Assembly: GCF_035083965.1 (NCBI RefSeq)
Contig: NC_089726.1
Coordinates: 15,195,501-15,259,500 of the forward strand
Length of the DNA stretch: 64,000 nucleotides
From: Branchiostoma lanceolatum
Taxonomy: Eukaryota; Chordata; Leptocardii; Amphioxiformes; Branchiostomatidae
Reading direction: 5' to 3'
In this document: positions 1 to 18,733 of the stretch, one piece after another
Position numbering within the stretch: position 1 is the stretch's first letter
Layout: each line of letters starts with the position of its first letter
Translations under genes and position numbers: made by a program
Notes under the pieces: model-generated
Told to the model about the DNA's origin: nothing
Database searches by the model: none
The model's input: the letters and a program-made list of their open reading frames with translations, nothing else

Positions 1-189
1 TCTCCTCGTGGCCCGTGACTCCACATTCAATCTGGGACTCAGTGCGCTCACACTGCACGAAGTGCGTCCTTTGCACGTAACACTGATCAAGATTCCATAA
101 CATGAGGTAATGTATGAATAGAGTTTGTTTTTAATTTAATGAACGTATACAGATCAGATTGCAACTATGATTCTTTCTAATATATGGAG

Positions 190-425
190 TGTGATGACCG
201 CTACAATAAGGAGGTTCATTGTTCCAACAGCGCAGGCGCAACGAAATGCATTGTGAACATTATGTCAAAGATGAAGGCCCTTAACTTGTAGCTCTTGTCT
301 TGACCATACTTGGTAGCATATCCAGACGTGTTTTGTTGTATGACCTTTGACATATTACCAAAAGTGCATTTTGCAGCGCATGCGCTGTTGGAACAACGAA
401 TCTCCTTATTGTAGCAGCCATCATA
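190..425. mobile_element. MITE-like hairpin element 1
   Basis: Two imperfect inverted arms of about 70 bp (about 190-265 and 352-425) flank a roughly 90 bp centre. Both arms carry CTACAATAAGGAG and GTTCCAACAGCGC when read inward. No coding capacity is seen, as expected for a non-autonomous DNA transposon. The inner stretch GTCAAAGATGAAGGCCC also occurs in the hairpin element at 13.7 kb, so the two are probably related. Confidence 0.7.
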
Positions 426-520
426 TTCGACGGCACTTGCCGGATCTTAGAATTCAAGCAGTGTTCAGGGTGTAAGTGCAAATGTGACTTTTTCGTACAC
501 TTGACAATTAGATAAATTGC

Positions 521-1049
521 ATGCAGAGCTCTAAATTAATCAAAGATGTTTGGCAAGAATGCTTACTACGGAAAGATGCAATAGTGCGAGAAAATGAACT
601 CACTGAATTTTCCATGGACCCCAGGGAATTTCTTCCTATTTTAAAGTTTCCCGATGAAACCACTTCGGTTTGGCAGTAATTATCAACATGATCAAGGAGC
701 TAAATAGAAGCCCAGATACACGTTGTTATCAAATGTATCAAAACCCTAACAGATTGGAGCCGTAGTGAACAGTGGAGAGGACCCTTAAGCGTGATCAGAC
801 GATCTTACTCACTTTTGATAAGATACGTCATACCCTGGGACAGGCTCCACAAATTCATGATTCAGAATGACCCGGGGAAATCTCGGCTGCGTCAAGACGA
901 TAGGAAAATGCCATTTTTCTTCAGCTCGGGGGAACACACTTGAACTTGATTACTCTATTCTGGGGCAATTTGTGGACGAACGAGAGTGGGCGGATAAGAT
1001 GGATCATGCCACTGGACTTGAAAAATGGGCAAAAGAATGGAAATAGTGC
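521..1049 (+). other. possible degenerate coding remnant
   Basis: An ATG at 521 opens a 52-codon frame ending at TAA 677-679, with a protein-like composition (starts MQSSKLIKDVW, ends PDETTSVWQ). Between about 760 and 1046 further short open stretches follow in other frames, ending with a frame rich in Trp, Glu and Lys before TAG near 1046. This is what a decayed gene or retroposed copy would look like, but I do not recognise the family. It could also be chance. I see nothing else to call between here and 1.8 kb. Confidence 0.25.
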
Positions 1050-1844
1050 CAGAAAGAATAAAACAGGTGCCGATTTTTAATGTCTAATTGGGATAGTAGT
1101 GAAAGTTTAGCTCAGCCTACGACCTACAATACAGCTAAGGCCTACATTAAACCCAGGATCAACTGCAGCCGTTTTCTCACATTTTCAGGTTGGACACGCT
1201 GGTGTTTCCCTTCAAGTACTCCCACCGCATCAACGAAATGATGAAAAGCGCCATCTACTGACAATGTATACAAGTACAGCACATGGTCTGAGACACGGAG
1301 AGAAAACGAAATGACAGCTCATGACAATATTACACTTGGAGTCGGTTCTCGGTACAGTGTTCTGTCAAGATTTTTCAATTGTTTGGACTGCTGAAGGAAA
1401 TACATATCAGTCCTCTGCGAATTCTCATTTTGACAGAATACAACTGAATAGGCATGGAGAAGTAGGAAGTAATTAATTGTTATTTCTAATTGCTTTCTTT
1501 CCAAACAACACATTCCCGTTTATCTTGAAATCAATATATCAATGACATACATATATAGTAAGGGAAGATGATGCTGGTAGTATGGGGAAAGTATGAATTA
1601 TCAGTTATCGTGCGAGCTAGACATTTGAATCACTTGAGAAAACATGCTTTGTATGCAAAAATCATGAAGATGTGCTACAGAGAAAAGTCACCGTATGTCA
1701 TGAGAGATCAGTTGGAGTTACACGTACAAAACTCGTCAGTCCAGTCCTTACCTAGGAAAAAACAGACTGTTTTGTTTGTATGAATGACGGGGTCGTCTCT
1801 ATGGCAGGAGAAAACTCAATAATCTGAGAACAAAGAGCACCTTC

Positions 1845-2561
1845 GTGCCGGGATCACGTCCGATTACGCCGGTGTGGTTTAGCGGGAACGCAAGTGCACC
1901 ATCTCTCACGGCAACACTGAAAATTGACGGTGGAAAAAATCAGCTTTTCAGCCTCAAGCCGTGACGAAAGGTCACCGAAGACGGAGGGTTTGGTCTGCGC
2001 CGCATCGAGAGTCAACAGGCGGGGACATTCAAGCTAAATTACCGTGAAGTGTGCCGAAAGGCTGGCCGCGGATGATTTGACGGAGACAGCACGTGTTAGC
2101 AAATTAGCCCGCTAACTGAACCGCTATGTCACCATACAAAGCCGGGAACGACAGGAAAATGAACAACTATTTCGATGATGGTCCGTTTAATTACTAAAGA
2201 GCACAGAAGTGCTTCAGCGACCTTTACAAGAGCGAGACTTAAATAACGGCTTGACGGCTTAACGGAGTTGGCAGTATTTGTTTCGACCGCGATAGGTTGG
2301 TGTGTTTTGAAGTGTTTGTTCTGGGTGTTTTGTTGGATCAACATCGGTATCCAGGACCCCTGGGGTCAAAAGTTGCTTCGACTGCGACAGACAGAGAAAC
2401 GGAAAGACACTACGAACAGTTAAGACCCGTTTTATTTCGAAACGAGGCGGCCTCAACATTCTGTAAGGCATTGGTAACCAAGTGAGAGGTAATATCAACA
2501 CAGCACCAGGACTAAGCCGGCACCTGGCGGCGAAAAGAAGACAACGTTTCCGTCTCGCAAG
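1845..2561 (+). promoter_or_regulatory. GC-rich patch with candidate 5' exon
   Basis: This stretch is visibly richer in G, C and CpG than its surroundings and ends in a strong splice-donor match, CTCGCAAG|GTAAGC (intron would start at 2562). The next good acceptor on the same strand is CATCTTAG immediately before the ATG at 3874. Joining the two would give a non-coding first exon for the membrane protein at 3.87 kb, because the frame leading into that ATG has a stop codon upstream (TAA near 2494). This is an inference from splice signals only. The rest of 2562-3873 would be intron, with nothing else recognisable in it. Confidence 0.3.
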
Positions 2562-3873
2562 GTAAGCCACCATGCCTGACTGCCCCGCCATGTTTTTTTA
2601 GTTCTACGGCCGGGCTCTGGTATTTACCGTGTCTCCTTTGTGCTACCTCCTTTGTGGACTATTAACTTTTTATCGTTAAAACGGAACCACTGTATGTATT
2701 TTGATTATCCGATGCCGACAAAAAGGTTGACCAAAATTTTAGGCACATTCTTATAACAGTTGGCTCGTTGTCAAAATGAGTTTGAAACGTTAGGACAACG
2801 TTAATATGTCCCATGTTTGTCTAAAATGCAGAGTGTTGGCATATAATTAGGTTTCTCGCCGTTTGAAACACAATTACCATTTTGTGTGGTGTTGTGTGAC
2901 TGAAACGTTTTTTTCGTGAACATTGTGTCCTTCCGCGGTGTTTTCGGGTGCTGTAAAGGTGCCATGGTTGACATTGTTTCTTCCCTAATGTGATTTTCAT
3001 GAGGTTCACACCTTGTTAACTCTCCTTAGATAAGGTACGGTGAGTTACCGAGAGGTTATTAACCTGTCGGCGGGACAGAGCATTGCGCATACCGCACATT
3101 TCGTACAATCGCACCAGTCAACAGGACTTGGTTACACTAACATTCTCTAACCCAATTCCGACGGGCCAAAACAGATAATCACATGCTTCTTTTGTGAGGC
3201 CATTTTGTTGGAGCTAGGTAAACATTCTAACACAGAAAATAAAGCGGGCTTATCCTGGTTGTTTTCCCAGTTAAGTCAGAATATTTCTGTCAAATTTGAA
3301 CATAACTACTACCAACCATTCATAATAGACCAACTATAACCAACTATTCTGAATATATTCTGAAAGCATGTTAGAAATGTTAGCCAAAGATATTTCAAAT
3401 ATTGATATTTCTGCATTCTTTCTCAAACATTTTAGCTTTGAAAGGCCGTGTGCATAATACGTCTGTTGATTATATGTTTCTGTAGGCAAGTTATTTATAA
3501 TACATGAGCCCGCATGCTGCGTTATCGATTGGTCCCAAATCTCTGGTCTGAGATGTCTCACAATCAACGGTCAGAAATAACAAAGGATAGCGGTAGATAG
3601 CTAGTCTACATGGCTACAACGCGAATCTCATGATTAATGGTTTTCAAATCTTCAAACCCTTAACTCATCTCTTATCTAGAAAATGCTTTGTACTACGGGC
3701 CACATGCTAGTTGGGCAGCCCTGGCTGTGCGTGTTGAAAATGCAAACCAATAGATATATAAATAAATAGATAGTGTTTTAAAAAGGAATTAGGACTGCTA
3801 TGACTACAGCAAAAAGCTATAGTTTAATCATCGTCCTTTAATTTGTTTTGTGTCCTCTTTGTCTCCATCTTAG

Positions 3874-4674
3874 ATGCTCCTTGCTGTGATACCCTTTGAA
3901 GACCAAGGACCTTCCCAAACGACTCCACAAGACAGCAGCCTTACTGCGTCTTTACTTCGCTCCTTCAACGCAACCTCCAATTTCGTGATGTCATCCACAC
4001 CTTCCAGCAACGTCACATCACAAACTGATGACGTCATCAATTCGACAGCTTCGACGTTTCATGACGTTGCAAACACAACGCAATCACCGGGACCGCCTGT
4101 ACCAATACAGGAATTTCCTGTTGTGCTAGCTTTCGTTATTGTTATGATTGCCATCATCATATTGACTCTTGTGATCAGCTACACTTGTAACAAGCTTGCT
4201 ACCTGCATCCACGAGCGCGAAGTAATCCGCAAGGTGGCGCCCGTGCTCAAACCCTCCATAGCCAACAGCATGCTGCCAGCGAAACCAAAGACTCGGGCAG
4301 GGCTGAACTGGAGAAAAGGGGTCAACCGGACGAAGATACAGATACAACCGACTGAGACGTCACGCAGTCAAGAGGAAACGCCAGAAACAAGCAGAACTGA
4401 GAAAAGAAAAGACAGTTTAGGCTACTTGAAGCCTCCTTCAGAAGATGCCCCACACCCAGGGCGTATTAGGCTCCCTCCCATACAAACAGATAGTCTAAGA
4501 AAAGATGCTCCTGATCCTATAACAGAAGAGCCTATACCAGATGTGATAGAAAATAGTTATAAGGAACTCACATTGCCTGACAGAAGAATGTCAAACGAAA
4601 ACGGACTGTCTTGTACGTACCCGGCACAAGTGTACAGGGAAAGATTCGAATGTGAGCGGACGGAACTAATCTGA
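3874..4674 (+). CDS. putative single-pass membrane glycoprotein, family unknown
   Basis: The single open exon encodes 266 residues. Residues 1-80 are rich in Ser, Thr and Pro with four N-glycosylation sequons (N32, N46, N56, N67), which suggests an extracellular stalk. A hydrophobic helix lies at about 82-104 and is followed at once by CNKLA (105-109) and a basic region. The long tail (about 110-266) is charged and Pro-rich, consistent with a cytoplasmic domain. No convincing signal peptide is seen, so it would be a signal-anchor protein or lack an upstream exon. An acceptor (CATCTTAG) abuts the ATG, so a 5' UTR exon upstream is likely. The ORFs at 17.0 kb and 38.4 kb have a related motif after the membrane helix. 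KCNE-type channel subunits have the same general topology, but I see no diagnostic match. A possible ATTAAA poly(A) signal lies at 4870-4875. Confidence 0.6.
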   Translation: MLLAVIPFEDQGPSQTTPQDSSLTASLLRSFNATSNFVMSSTPSSNVTSQTDDVINSTASTFHDVANTTQSPGPPVPIQEFPVVLAFVIVMIAIIILTLVISYTCNKLATCIHEREVIRKVAPVLKPSIANSMLPAKPKTRAGLNWRKGVNRTKIQIQPTETSRSQEETPETSRTEKRKDSLGYLKPPSEDAPHPGRIRLPPIQTDSLRKDAPDPITEEPIPDVIENSYKELTLPDRRMSNENGLSCTYPAQVYRERFECERTELI

Positions 4675-5060
4675 GTATGGGGGAGTTCAATACGTGCTGT
4701 TTCTAAAAAAAATTCATGAAAAGCCATTTACTGAATGAATTTACACAGTGACGATTATAATTCGTAGAAAATTCTCTTATGATGTAGATCATGAATCAAT
4801 CAGCAAACTATTTTCATGGAAAATATTGCTACTGAAAAATGACATTAATGTAATGTGATCACCTAGCTGATTAAAATCGATATTTTAACGGTCAGTATGA
4901 GGCTATTTATTGACTTGTCTGTTTGATGTCAAAGCAAGATAGTCAAAAAACCGTTCTTGGTGCCTTTTATACCATGTCCATGTAAACACTTACTCACATA
5001 CCAAATATCATTACAATCCATCCAGCCAGAGGTCATAGGTTCTAAAGTTATGCAGACCAC

Positions 5061-5061
<1 letters not shown>

Positions 5062-5131
<70 letters not shown>

Positions 5132-5167
5132 ACACACACACACACGCACGCACACACACACATACAC
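5062..5167. repeat. (CA)n microsatellite
   Basis: About 100 bp of CA dinucleotides with a few CATA and GCAC interruptions near the 3' end. It lies between the end of the 3.87 kb gene and the 3' end of the tubulin gene. Open frames through it (poly Thr-His, or poly Cys-Val on the other strand) are repeat artefacts. Confidence 0.98.
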
Positions 5168-5354
5168 TCCAAAAACATATAATGATACAAAGACTGCCAA
5201 AATTTTGGCTTCTTTAGATTTATTCGTTTATTTTGTTTAACATTTCTTAAACTTCGACGAAAGAGCACTATGGCAACGTCAAAGGATTGCCTCCGTACCC
5301 TTCTGTAGTGAACTTATTCACTCAGTTCGTAGTACAAAAAACAAATGATAACTG

Positions 5355-5360
5355 TTTATT
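5355..5360 (-). terminator. candidate poly(A) signal of alpha-tubulin
   Basis: TTTATT on the + strand reads AATAAA on the - strand, 223 bp downstream of the tubulin stop codon. This would give a short 3' UTR typical of tubulin mRNAs. Another AATAAA lies further downstream near 5227. Confidence 0.5.
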
Positions 5361-5582
5361 TCATATTCTGCTTTCTACGTACATGTACATGAGTTACCTT
5401 CCAGTGCCAATCATTGTTCATCGAAACGAGGGAGCTTTGGGATTCCTTTCTTTAAGGTTTTAACGTAAGAAGGAAATGCAGATCTTCAATCCATTGTAGA
5501 ATTGCGATCATATTGTACGATATTTGTAGTAGGTGTACTTGATGTTTTGTGTAGTTTCTGGCTTGGCGTCGATTTAGATGAT

Positions 5583-12097
<6,515 letters not shown>

Positions 12098-12225
12098 TTT
12101 CGTAGTCTGGCTTTGGCACTTAGATTCACAGGGTAGACAGGCAAACTGGCACGGAGTGTCTTCTCGAGATGTTCGACGGATCTCTTGAAGCACTGCAAAT
12201 GGATATGTCGCAAACAGCCGGCTGC

Positions 12226-12233
12226 TATTTATA
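12226..12233 (-). promoter_or_regulatory. TATA box of the alpha-tubulin gene
   Basis: TATAAATA on the - strand lies 129-136 bp upstream of the start codon at 12097. Transcription would start near 12200, giving a 5' UTR of roughly 100 bp in the same exon as the ATG. No other promoter-like sequence is better placed for this gene. Confidence 0.75.
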
Positions 12234-12259
12234 GAGAGGCCCCTACCGGCCGGCATCGA

Positions 12260-13706
12260 TGGCGTAACACACGCTATTTTGAGGCGGCTGGTTCAGGCAG
12301 GGGGAGGGTTGGCTTCTCTGAAGTCGGTCGATGACAGATGTGACGAGCGGCTCACGGTGTGACGGTCGGCTGTGTGACGATCGGGAACCGAATGGATTCC
12401 GAACCCATCAGTAATATCCCGCTGGCCGCACTGCACGTCCAGCGCGCATCAATCCTCTCAAACCCATGGAAACCGTCCAATGGCAGCTGCTGCAGTAAAA
12501 CTCCAACACTAGCTAGCACACGCAGTGACCGTTTCTCAACTCTGTATACTAGACAAGAGTAGAATTAGAACAGCCTACCGTTGCACTAAGATACCAGGCG
12601 GACCGAGTTTATGTATCTTTCAGGTTGTCAGAAGTTATACCTTCTTCTATTTTTGTCCTCGAATTTCTGTTCAAGCTGTAAAACACGTTGGACATATTCT
12701 ATTCTTTGAGTGATGATGATGTAACTTACTTGTTATCTCATTCTAATGCGACGTTGCTTTCAATCTCAATAGTGTTCAAATGTATTCTAAGGTAGGTTAT
12801 GTGTGCACACTTTCTTGACGGTATTACACAATTCAGCTTATACTATAGCCTGCTGTGTTTTACAAATAAATAACTTCAGTCTCACAAACAGATGCCACAA
12901 GGCTAGTCTGATAAAGAATCGGAAGAATTTTATCAAGATTTTTGCTTGTTGTAAGGACTGCGCTCTGGAAGCGATTAGTAAGTGTATCTTATAATGACGG
13001 TTTGATAAAAATCTAAAAAACGCAAAACTTACATTCTGAACATATCTCACATCCCAACGTACCGGAAAGATTTTAGCCACATATCTGAGGTTTGATCTTG
13101 CTGGATTAAACACTTAAAATAGTGTGTCAACAACACTTTCATACAGTTCTACTAGCAACTTGTTACTGTCAAATTATGACTTTTGAATTGTGAAAGTTGG
13201 ATTTTGTAATTCAGCACAGAATCGTGCATTGATAGCCATGATATTCTATATGGCACCATGTTAACGATTAAAATGATGAAGAAATGCTAAATTCGACATA
13301 ATGATGCCCAAATGCATGAAGCGTTAGAAAGAAACTATTAACTTTAATTAACTTTAGCTATGAACTTTAAGACTATTGTGATTGGCATAACTCTCTAAAT
13401 GTAAAAACAACATTCTTGACATCGGCCATGTATAAAAATGTGAAGTATTTTCTGGATGTGGTGTGAAAGATGTGACAGCTGTCACATACATATGTGCAAT
13501 GAGTTATCGACTTGTGTAGACAACCGGGCTTCAGAACAATCGACCGCGTCCGGAAAATAACGCCGAAGTCGTGTAGTCGGTTAAAATCGATAGAAATCTT
13601 TGGATACAATCGATGGATCTCATGTCATCTCAGGAAAGGTCGAAAGAAGTGTTTGAAAGGGAATCCTCGTCAAACATTTTGACAATGTCCTCGTAGATTT
13701 TATGGT
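12260..13706. other. intergenic, nothing recognised
   Basis: Sequence upstream of the tubulin promoter. The first 250 bp are moderately GC-rich and the rest is AT-rich. Open frames here are short, lack splice context and resemble no family I know. Confidence 0.5.
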
Positions 13707-13914
13707 ATAAGCTAGTTCGGAGTTGTTACTACGCATGTGCAGTGTCAAAGATGAAGGCCCCCGGCTCGTATACAGTGCTCGCCTGAACATTGTCCAGATT
13801 TGCATAACAACTGTCTAGATTTGCATAACAACGCCCCGACTGGCCTTGTTCACGTCTCGGGGGCCTTCACCTTTGACACTGCACATGCGTGGTAACAACT
13901 CCGAACTAGCTTAT
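13707..13914. mobile_element. MITE-like hairpin element 2
   Basis: Inverted arms of about 56 bp begin ATAAGCTAGTTCGGAGTTG and run through GCATGTGCAGTGTCAAAG to AAGGCCCCC. The right arm is almost the exact reverse complement. The centre contains two direct copies of TAGATTTGCATAACAAC or a close variant. The inner arm sequence links it to the element at 190-425. Confidence 0.85.
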
Positions 13915-16503
13915 GGGGACCATGACCCATATGCAGCTACGATCACACTTGTTTTCTCCCCACTTTACTACTGATTTTCAAAAGAACGTCGACTAGAAAG
14001 AAATGACCACAATAATTCTAAATTTGATGGCTATAAAAGCTGTCATACTACATGATTATGGCCCGAAATATGAGTTGTGCACCTCTGGGTGGGATCGGAT
14101 CACCCCTCGTAACTAACAGGAACAGTAAAGTGAGATAAACTAACAAAAAGATACGTGAGAAATATTTCTACGTTTCATGACTGTTTGATTTTGAACGTTA
14201 TTTCCGTTGTTATCCTGCAGTTTTGTCTTTGGACGTCAGGGTGAGTGGAAAAGAAGTTGATGGTTGTTCCAATTGTATGCGCCGACTAGCGATTGTAAGT
14301 AAAAGTGTGCAGTTTTAAATCATGGTATAGTGTTTTTATGTGCAAGCTGCAATTGATACCCTGTTATTGCAAGAAATGTCATATAAGAATAAGCACAAGA
14401 ATTGTGACTGCCAGTTCTTTTCTATATTCCGACATCACCACTGAAATATTAATTATGACCGTCCTCATTTATAAAATAAGTTTATTGCAAGTTCTTGCCC
14501 GTAGGCTAATTGCAAGTACATGTAACATGAAAGAACGGACAGACAATATATGCACACACACGTACAATACCAGCTATTGTATATAGCAATGTACGGGTTC
14601 ATTTTATTTGCCGAAATAAACTAATTTCTTAGCAATAATTGCACCAAATGGCACCATACAACGCCAAATACAAGAACCCTCAAAATTTGTATGAGCTATA
14701 ATAGAACATATCCATCATCTATTAGCTTGAAATTTCATCCATGTTGAAAGAAATAATTCACTCCTTGACAAAGACTGATGCTGTACAGTCGAAAATTTTG
14801 TTAAGTCCAATTTTTGTGTTGGAAATAACAGTTAAAACTTGTTTCAGAATCCATCATATTTTGTATAACAATCAATGTGAACAACCCAGACGTAGGGTTT
14901 AGTGCGCGCAGAGCATTATCTAAAGAGAAAGCAGGGCGCTGTGAGCAAAAATTAGTGCATCTGTCGCGACCATGCCCCTCTGCGTTAAGTCATATATAAC
15001 ATTGAACGATTAGGATGTCACGGTGAATGGATTTCTGTGACCGTTGGCTTAGCCACCAGTCTAGAAGCTCAGTCATGGACATAAAAACTACATTAGGTAT
15101 TTGTCAGAAACTGAGCTCAATAGTTATGACGTCAATGCAAAAGAAATTAGACTTCAAAAACATCCTATGAGATTCAGTTGGATTTGTCTTTCATGTCAAA
15201 TTAGTCTATAGTAATGCCAAGTAAGGGGACTAAGATGGTTCTTTATAGTTTAGTGTATGTGCATCGAGAGATGATAAGAAAAAATGTTGAGAGATCGCTC
15301 GTGCACAAAGCCTCATAATATATACGCACATTTTTCGAAAATATGACATATAGCATAAGGTGAAATATAGTGCTTTTAACTACATAGATCTGTAGTGCTC
15401 TGCGTGCGCTTTCCGCCTGAGGCAGCCACGAAAATATTACTGCAATGTATTTGTCAATGTGCATGACGTCTTTGAAATGGTTTACTCCGCAAGGATTGTG
15501 ATATAGAATCCCAAGTGAATTTCAGCCTTCACGGAATTTCAATCAACCCTGACATATCAAGCTAAGGAGATTAGAACGGCTTTAATTTTGATAAGGAGAT
15601 CATTTCAGAATCCCTACACGGGTAGTTATGTGATTCTGCCTTGTAACCGATCAACACTCAGACGTCACAGTGCTATCTAGTTTTTGTTTCATGCACGCAT
15701 ACCGCAGACATGATAAAGTAAAGAGCCAATGTGTATAGTACTGTTACTCCCAATCAACAAGAGAAATCAATACAACCACTCAAAGCGAGAACGCTGCTTT
15801 TAGATAAATATTAAGCAAACAGGAAAGAAAGCAACAACACCAGATCTTCTTTTTAATCTCACCGTCGATACATGTACATGTACTAAGATACTAGGCACAG
15901 TAATCCTAAGACACGTGGTAACTCTGATGGAAGTCATGCGTGTATTCAATGGAAATGGCAAACATGCGAAAGTACGTGCAAGAACGTCGTGAACTCGGCT
16001 TTCTGCTACATAACGAGAGTCTACACCTCTGCACATGTGTAACACAAAGATGTTTCACTATTTTACGAAAAATAACCCAGTTTGTTTTTGGTTTTAAAAA
16101 TTGTTTCAGGTCATTTTCGTTCTATCTTCGGGTTGTTTTCGCTGTTTTGGTAATTTGTGAGACCTTTATAAAGAAGTAGCTACACTGGAGGGTAATCATG
16201 CTCAGTTACATGTATGTGATATCTTTTCTTGACAAGTTTTACACCATTAAAAGTGCATAGAGAGCCGACAGTTTTCTAATATTTCTGATGTTATCATCTG
16301 TGAATGTAGTAGTTGAGACTGTCGATGATCTTTACGGCAAGTCGTTGGAAGTATATGGTTACTTATCATCACTTTCTATCTCTTTCTTAGATAACGCGAA
16401 GTGCCTGTAGACGTATGGGGTACTTTGAGATCTCCATACCTTCTTGAATGTTGGGGATTTGGACTTAGAAGTACCGGCGCTGAACAAACGTTTCTTGTGT
16501 AAA
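13915..16503. other. intergenic, nothing recognised
   Basis: AT-rich sequence with only short unconvincing frames on both strands. I see no exon with family resemblance, no tRNA and no clear repeat. Confidence 0.5.
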
Positions 16504-16722
16504 AAAGACTTTCGAGGGGTTGTTGGGTAGTGTGGAGGATTTTCGACTCAGAACCCGGGTTCGAATCGCCTGACGCCACCGATCTTGTGCCCTTGGGAAA
16601 AAGGCACGACTTTCCCCACTCCACCCAAGTGTAAACACGGGTATATTATGTGTGTGGGTCACGACATCAGCAATAGCTGCCTGTGTCCCACGTGTATTGC
16701 ACTGTTGCAATTCCAATAAAAT
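16504..16722 (+). mobile_element. tRNA-derived SINE, copy 2
   Basis: Box B is well preserved (GGGTTCGAATC near 16557), followed by the body segments GACGCCACCGATCTTG and CCCTTGGGAAAAAGGCAC shared with copy 1, and the same tail CACTGTTGCAAT. It lies downstream of the 3' end of the 17.0 kb gene, antisense to it. Confidence 0.85.
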
Positions 16723-16778
16723 CCAAAATCCGAAGACTTTCCAGGCACATATTCTATCATTTGATATTGGTGTTCTGT

Positions 16779-16784
16779 TTTATT
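16779..16784 (-). terminator. candidate poly(A) signal for the 17.0 kb gene
   Basis: AATAAA on the - strand, about 225 bp downstream of the stop codon at 17009. Confidence 0.4.
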
Positions 16785-17008
16785 TTGATTCTTGTCGTTT
16801 CATGGCTGCAGTCAGCAATTCCTTTTTTCTGGATGCGCTGGGTGAAGCATGGCACCTACCAGATGTGAAATTGAACCTTGAACCGTACGCGTTTGAAGCG
16901 AAAACATCAGCCATGTCTGAACGGTTGTCAAAGAGCAAACTTAACACACTCTTCCATTCTTGCGTTTTGGAAACTCCATCGCCACGACATAAAATAAACG
17001 AGAGTGTT

Positions 17009-17530
17009 TCAACAGGAACTAGAATGAAATAGAACATCTGGGTTGAGGGAAGTCTGTGAGAACACCTTAGCCTCACCGTACACAGAGTTCCCACAGGACG
17101 ACCCGGGGGAAGACAAAGGCACCACGTCTATCACTGTCTGTTTCTTCTCGTCAGTCGGAGACGACCTCGTCACGATATATACATTCTCCTTCTTGTACAT
17201 GCCCATATCTGGCGGCACGTCTTCCTCCAGGTGTCTCCTGTCCTCCGCGTCTTCCTTGGAGTCGAAGTAAGAGTCTTCTGTGTCTTGAGGCTTGATCCTA
17301 GCCCGTCTTTTCCTGTCATCCAAGTGACGAGCGAGTTTGTTACAGGCACTGCTGACTCCCACACTGGCCATCACAATCACAAACATCAAGATAAAGAACA
17401 GCAGAACAACCTCGATTTCAGTCTGAGCTTGCCCGGTGCTCGTCGAGGTCATGTTTCCGTAAGTCCTTGTTGTCCTAGCGACGTCATCGACAATGGTGAA
17501 CGTCATGTTTGTGTCGTCGCCAGAGGACAT
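17009..17530 (-). CDS. putative small single-pass membrane protein
   Basis: The uninterrupted frame encodes 173 residues. The N-terminal 38 residues are short and polar with sequons at N8 and N26. A hydrophobic segment at about 40-61 follows, then SACNKLARHL (61-70), a basic cluster (DRKRRAR) and an acidic, Ser-rich tail. The layout and the CNKLA motif match the 3.87 kb protein, suggesting the two are distant paralogs. The family is not recognised. KCNE-like channel subunits are an alternative by topology only. The ATG overlaps a perfect CRE palindrome, and a CCAAT box lies about 26 bp upstream, so a promoter this close would mean a very short 5' UTR unless the CRE is chance. Confidence 0.6.
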   Translation of the reverse strand: MSSGDDTNMTFTIVDDVARTTRTYGNMTSTSTGQAQTEIEVVLLFFILMFVIVMASVGVSSACNKLARHLDDRKRRARIKPQDTEDSYFDSKEDAEDRRHLEEDVPPDMGMYKKENVYIVTRSSPTDEKKQTVIDVVPLSSPGSSCGNSVYGEAKVFSQTSLNPDVLFHSSSC

Positions 17531-17537
17531 GACGTCA
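17530..17537. promoter_or_regulatory. CRE palindrome overlapping a start codon
   Basis: TGACGTCA, the CREB/ATF consensus, overlaps the first base of the start codon of the 17.0 kb gene. An inverted CCAAT box lies nearby at about 17556-17560. Confidence 0.4.
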
Positions 17538-18633
17538 AAGGTGCTACGCTTGGCTATTGGTCAACGGGCGTGGTCCATCAATTTGACGTCTGCTTCAAAT
17601 GTTTCCTTAAACACACAGAGAAAGGACAATGAGTACGTAGATCATCAATGATATATACGCACATTATTCGAATCTCATTCATAGAAAATAGGTTACGCTG
17701 TTTTGAATACCCACTGGTTTCTAGATATACTGATACAAACCTATGAGTTGGTCCCTCCTAAAAGAATAAACCCAAAATGAAAAGGGTTAAATGTAAGTGG
17801 TAAAATTGATGACATTTAAGCACACAGACTTTTCTCTATTACTGAATAAATAAAGACCTTTACTGTACGTTCGTGCCCCGAGGGGCTAGATACAGGTCGT
17901 CTAACATAAACCTAACTAACAATGTAAGTGACATAAACAGTGAAATATATACAGTACATAGTTTAAACTTATATGGAAGACGAAAGTGCCCTTCTCGCTT
18001 CTTTGTACATGTGTAGATGTATATGAACAGATCATGTCTAGACGCAACAAAAATATAAATCTATCCGTTGCGTTTAGATATTCAAAGTATGGGAATTTTT
18101 CATTAATACAAGTGAAAAGAACATTTCTTTCTTTATCGTAAAGTGTATAATCTAAAATGAAGTGCCGTTCATCTTCTATTTTGTTAAACTTACTCTGATA
18201 AATGCACAAGAGCACCCCTAATGTTAGCGGTATAGTGGTGACGAATGGCCTGTCATTGATATCCTAGGGATGTGTTTATCTCAAGGTCGTGTTTCTCCTC
18301 GTCAAGGTGAATACTTGCTGCGTTCCTTGATCAGTCAATCAATCAATCAATTACACAGACCAAAAGGGATTCACATCGGATCGATTGCTTAAACTGAATT
18401 TTAAGAGCAGGCGAATATTGACAGTGTGGATGAATATTTATAGATTTTGCTATATTCAATATCCATCATCTATATTCATATCTGACCATGGCACAAAAGG
18501 TGCTTCAAACATAGCATAGCTGACTCTGAGTAATTCCTCGTTTCTATAGATTAATGCTATGGACTCTTATTCTAATTCTCGAAGTACAAAGAGTCATGTG
18601 GCGTTACTGTTGAGCCTTCCAGTTCATGATTCC

Positions 18634-18733
18634 GCGCCTGCGCGAGTTATCATAATCACTCATGGGGAGTCTCGCGAGATTTTTCGTGGTTACGGGAGAT
18701 TTTGTTAGTTTATCTCTATAAAGATGGCGGTGG
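18634..18733 (+). promoter_or_regulatory. cluster of core-promoter motifs with candidate first exon
   Basis: Within 100 bp lie an NRF1-like site (CGCGCCTGCGCG), the palindrome TCTCGCGAGA at 18670-18679, a TATAAAG, and the YY1-type AAGATGGCGG at 18721-18730. The ATG at 18724 is followed by a donor (ATGGCGGTGG|GTAATC). These motifs are typical of housekeeping promoters with a start-proximal YY1 site. A tiny coding exon ending in phase 1 is possible. It would splice in frame to the exon at 23005, but no transcript evidence is available. Confidence 0.4.

Noticed and set aside
4929..5268. Open frames of alternating Thr-His or Cys-Val
   Set aside because: Produced by the (CA)n microsatellite.
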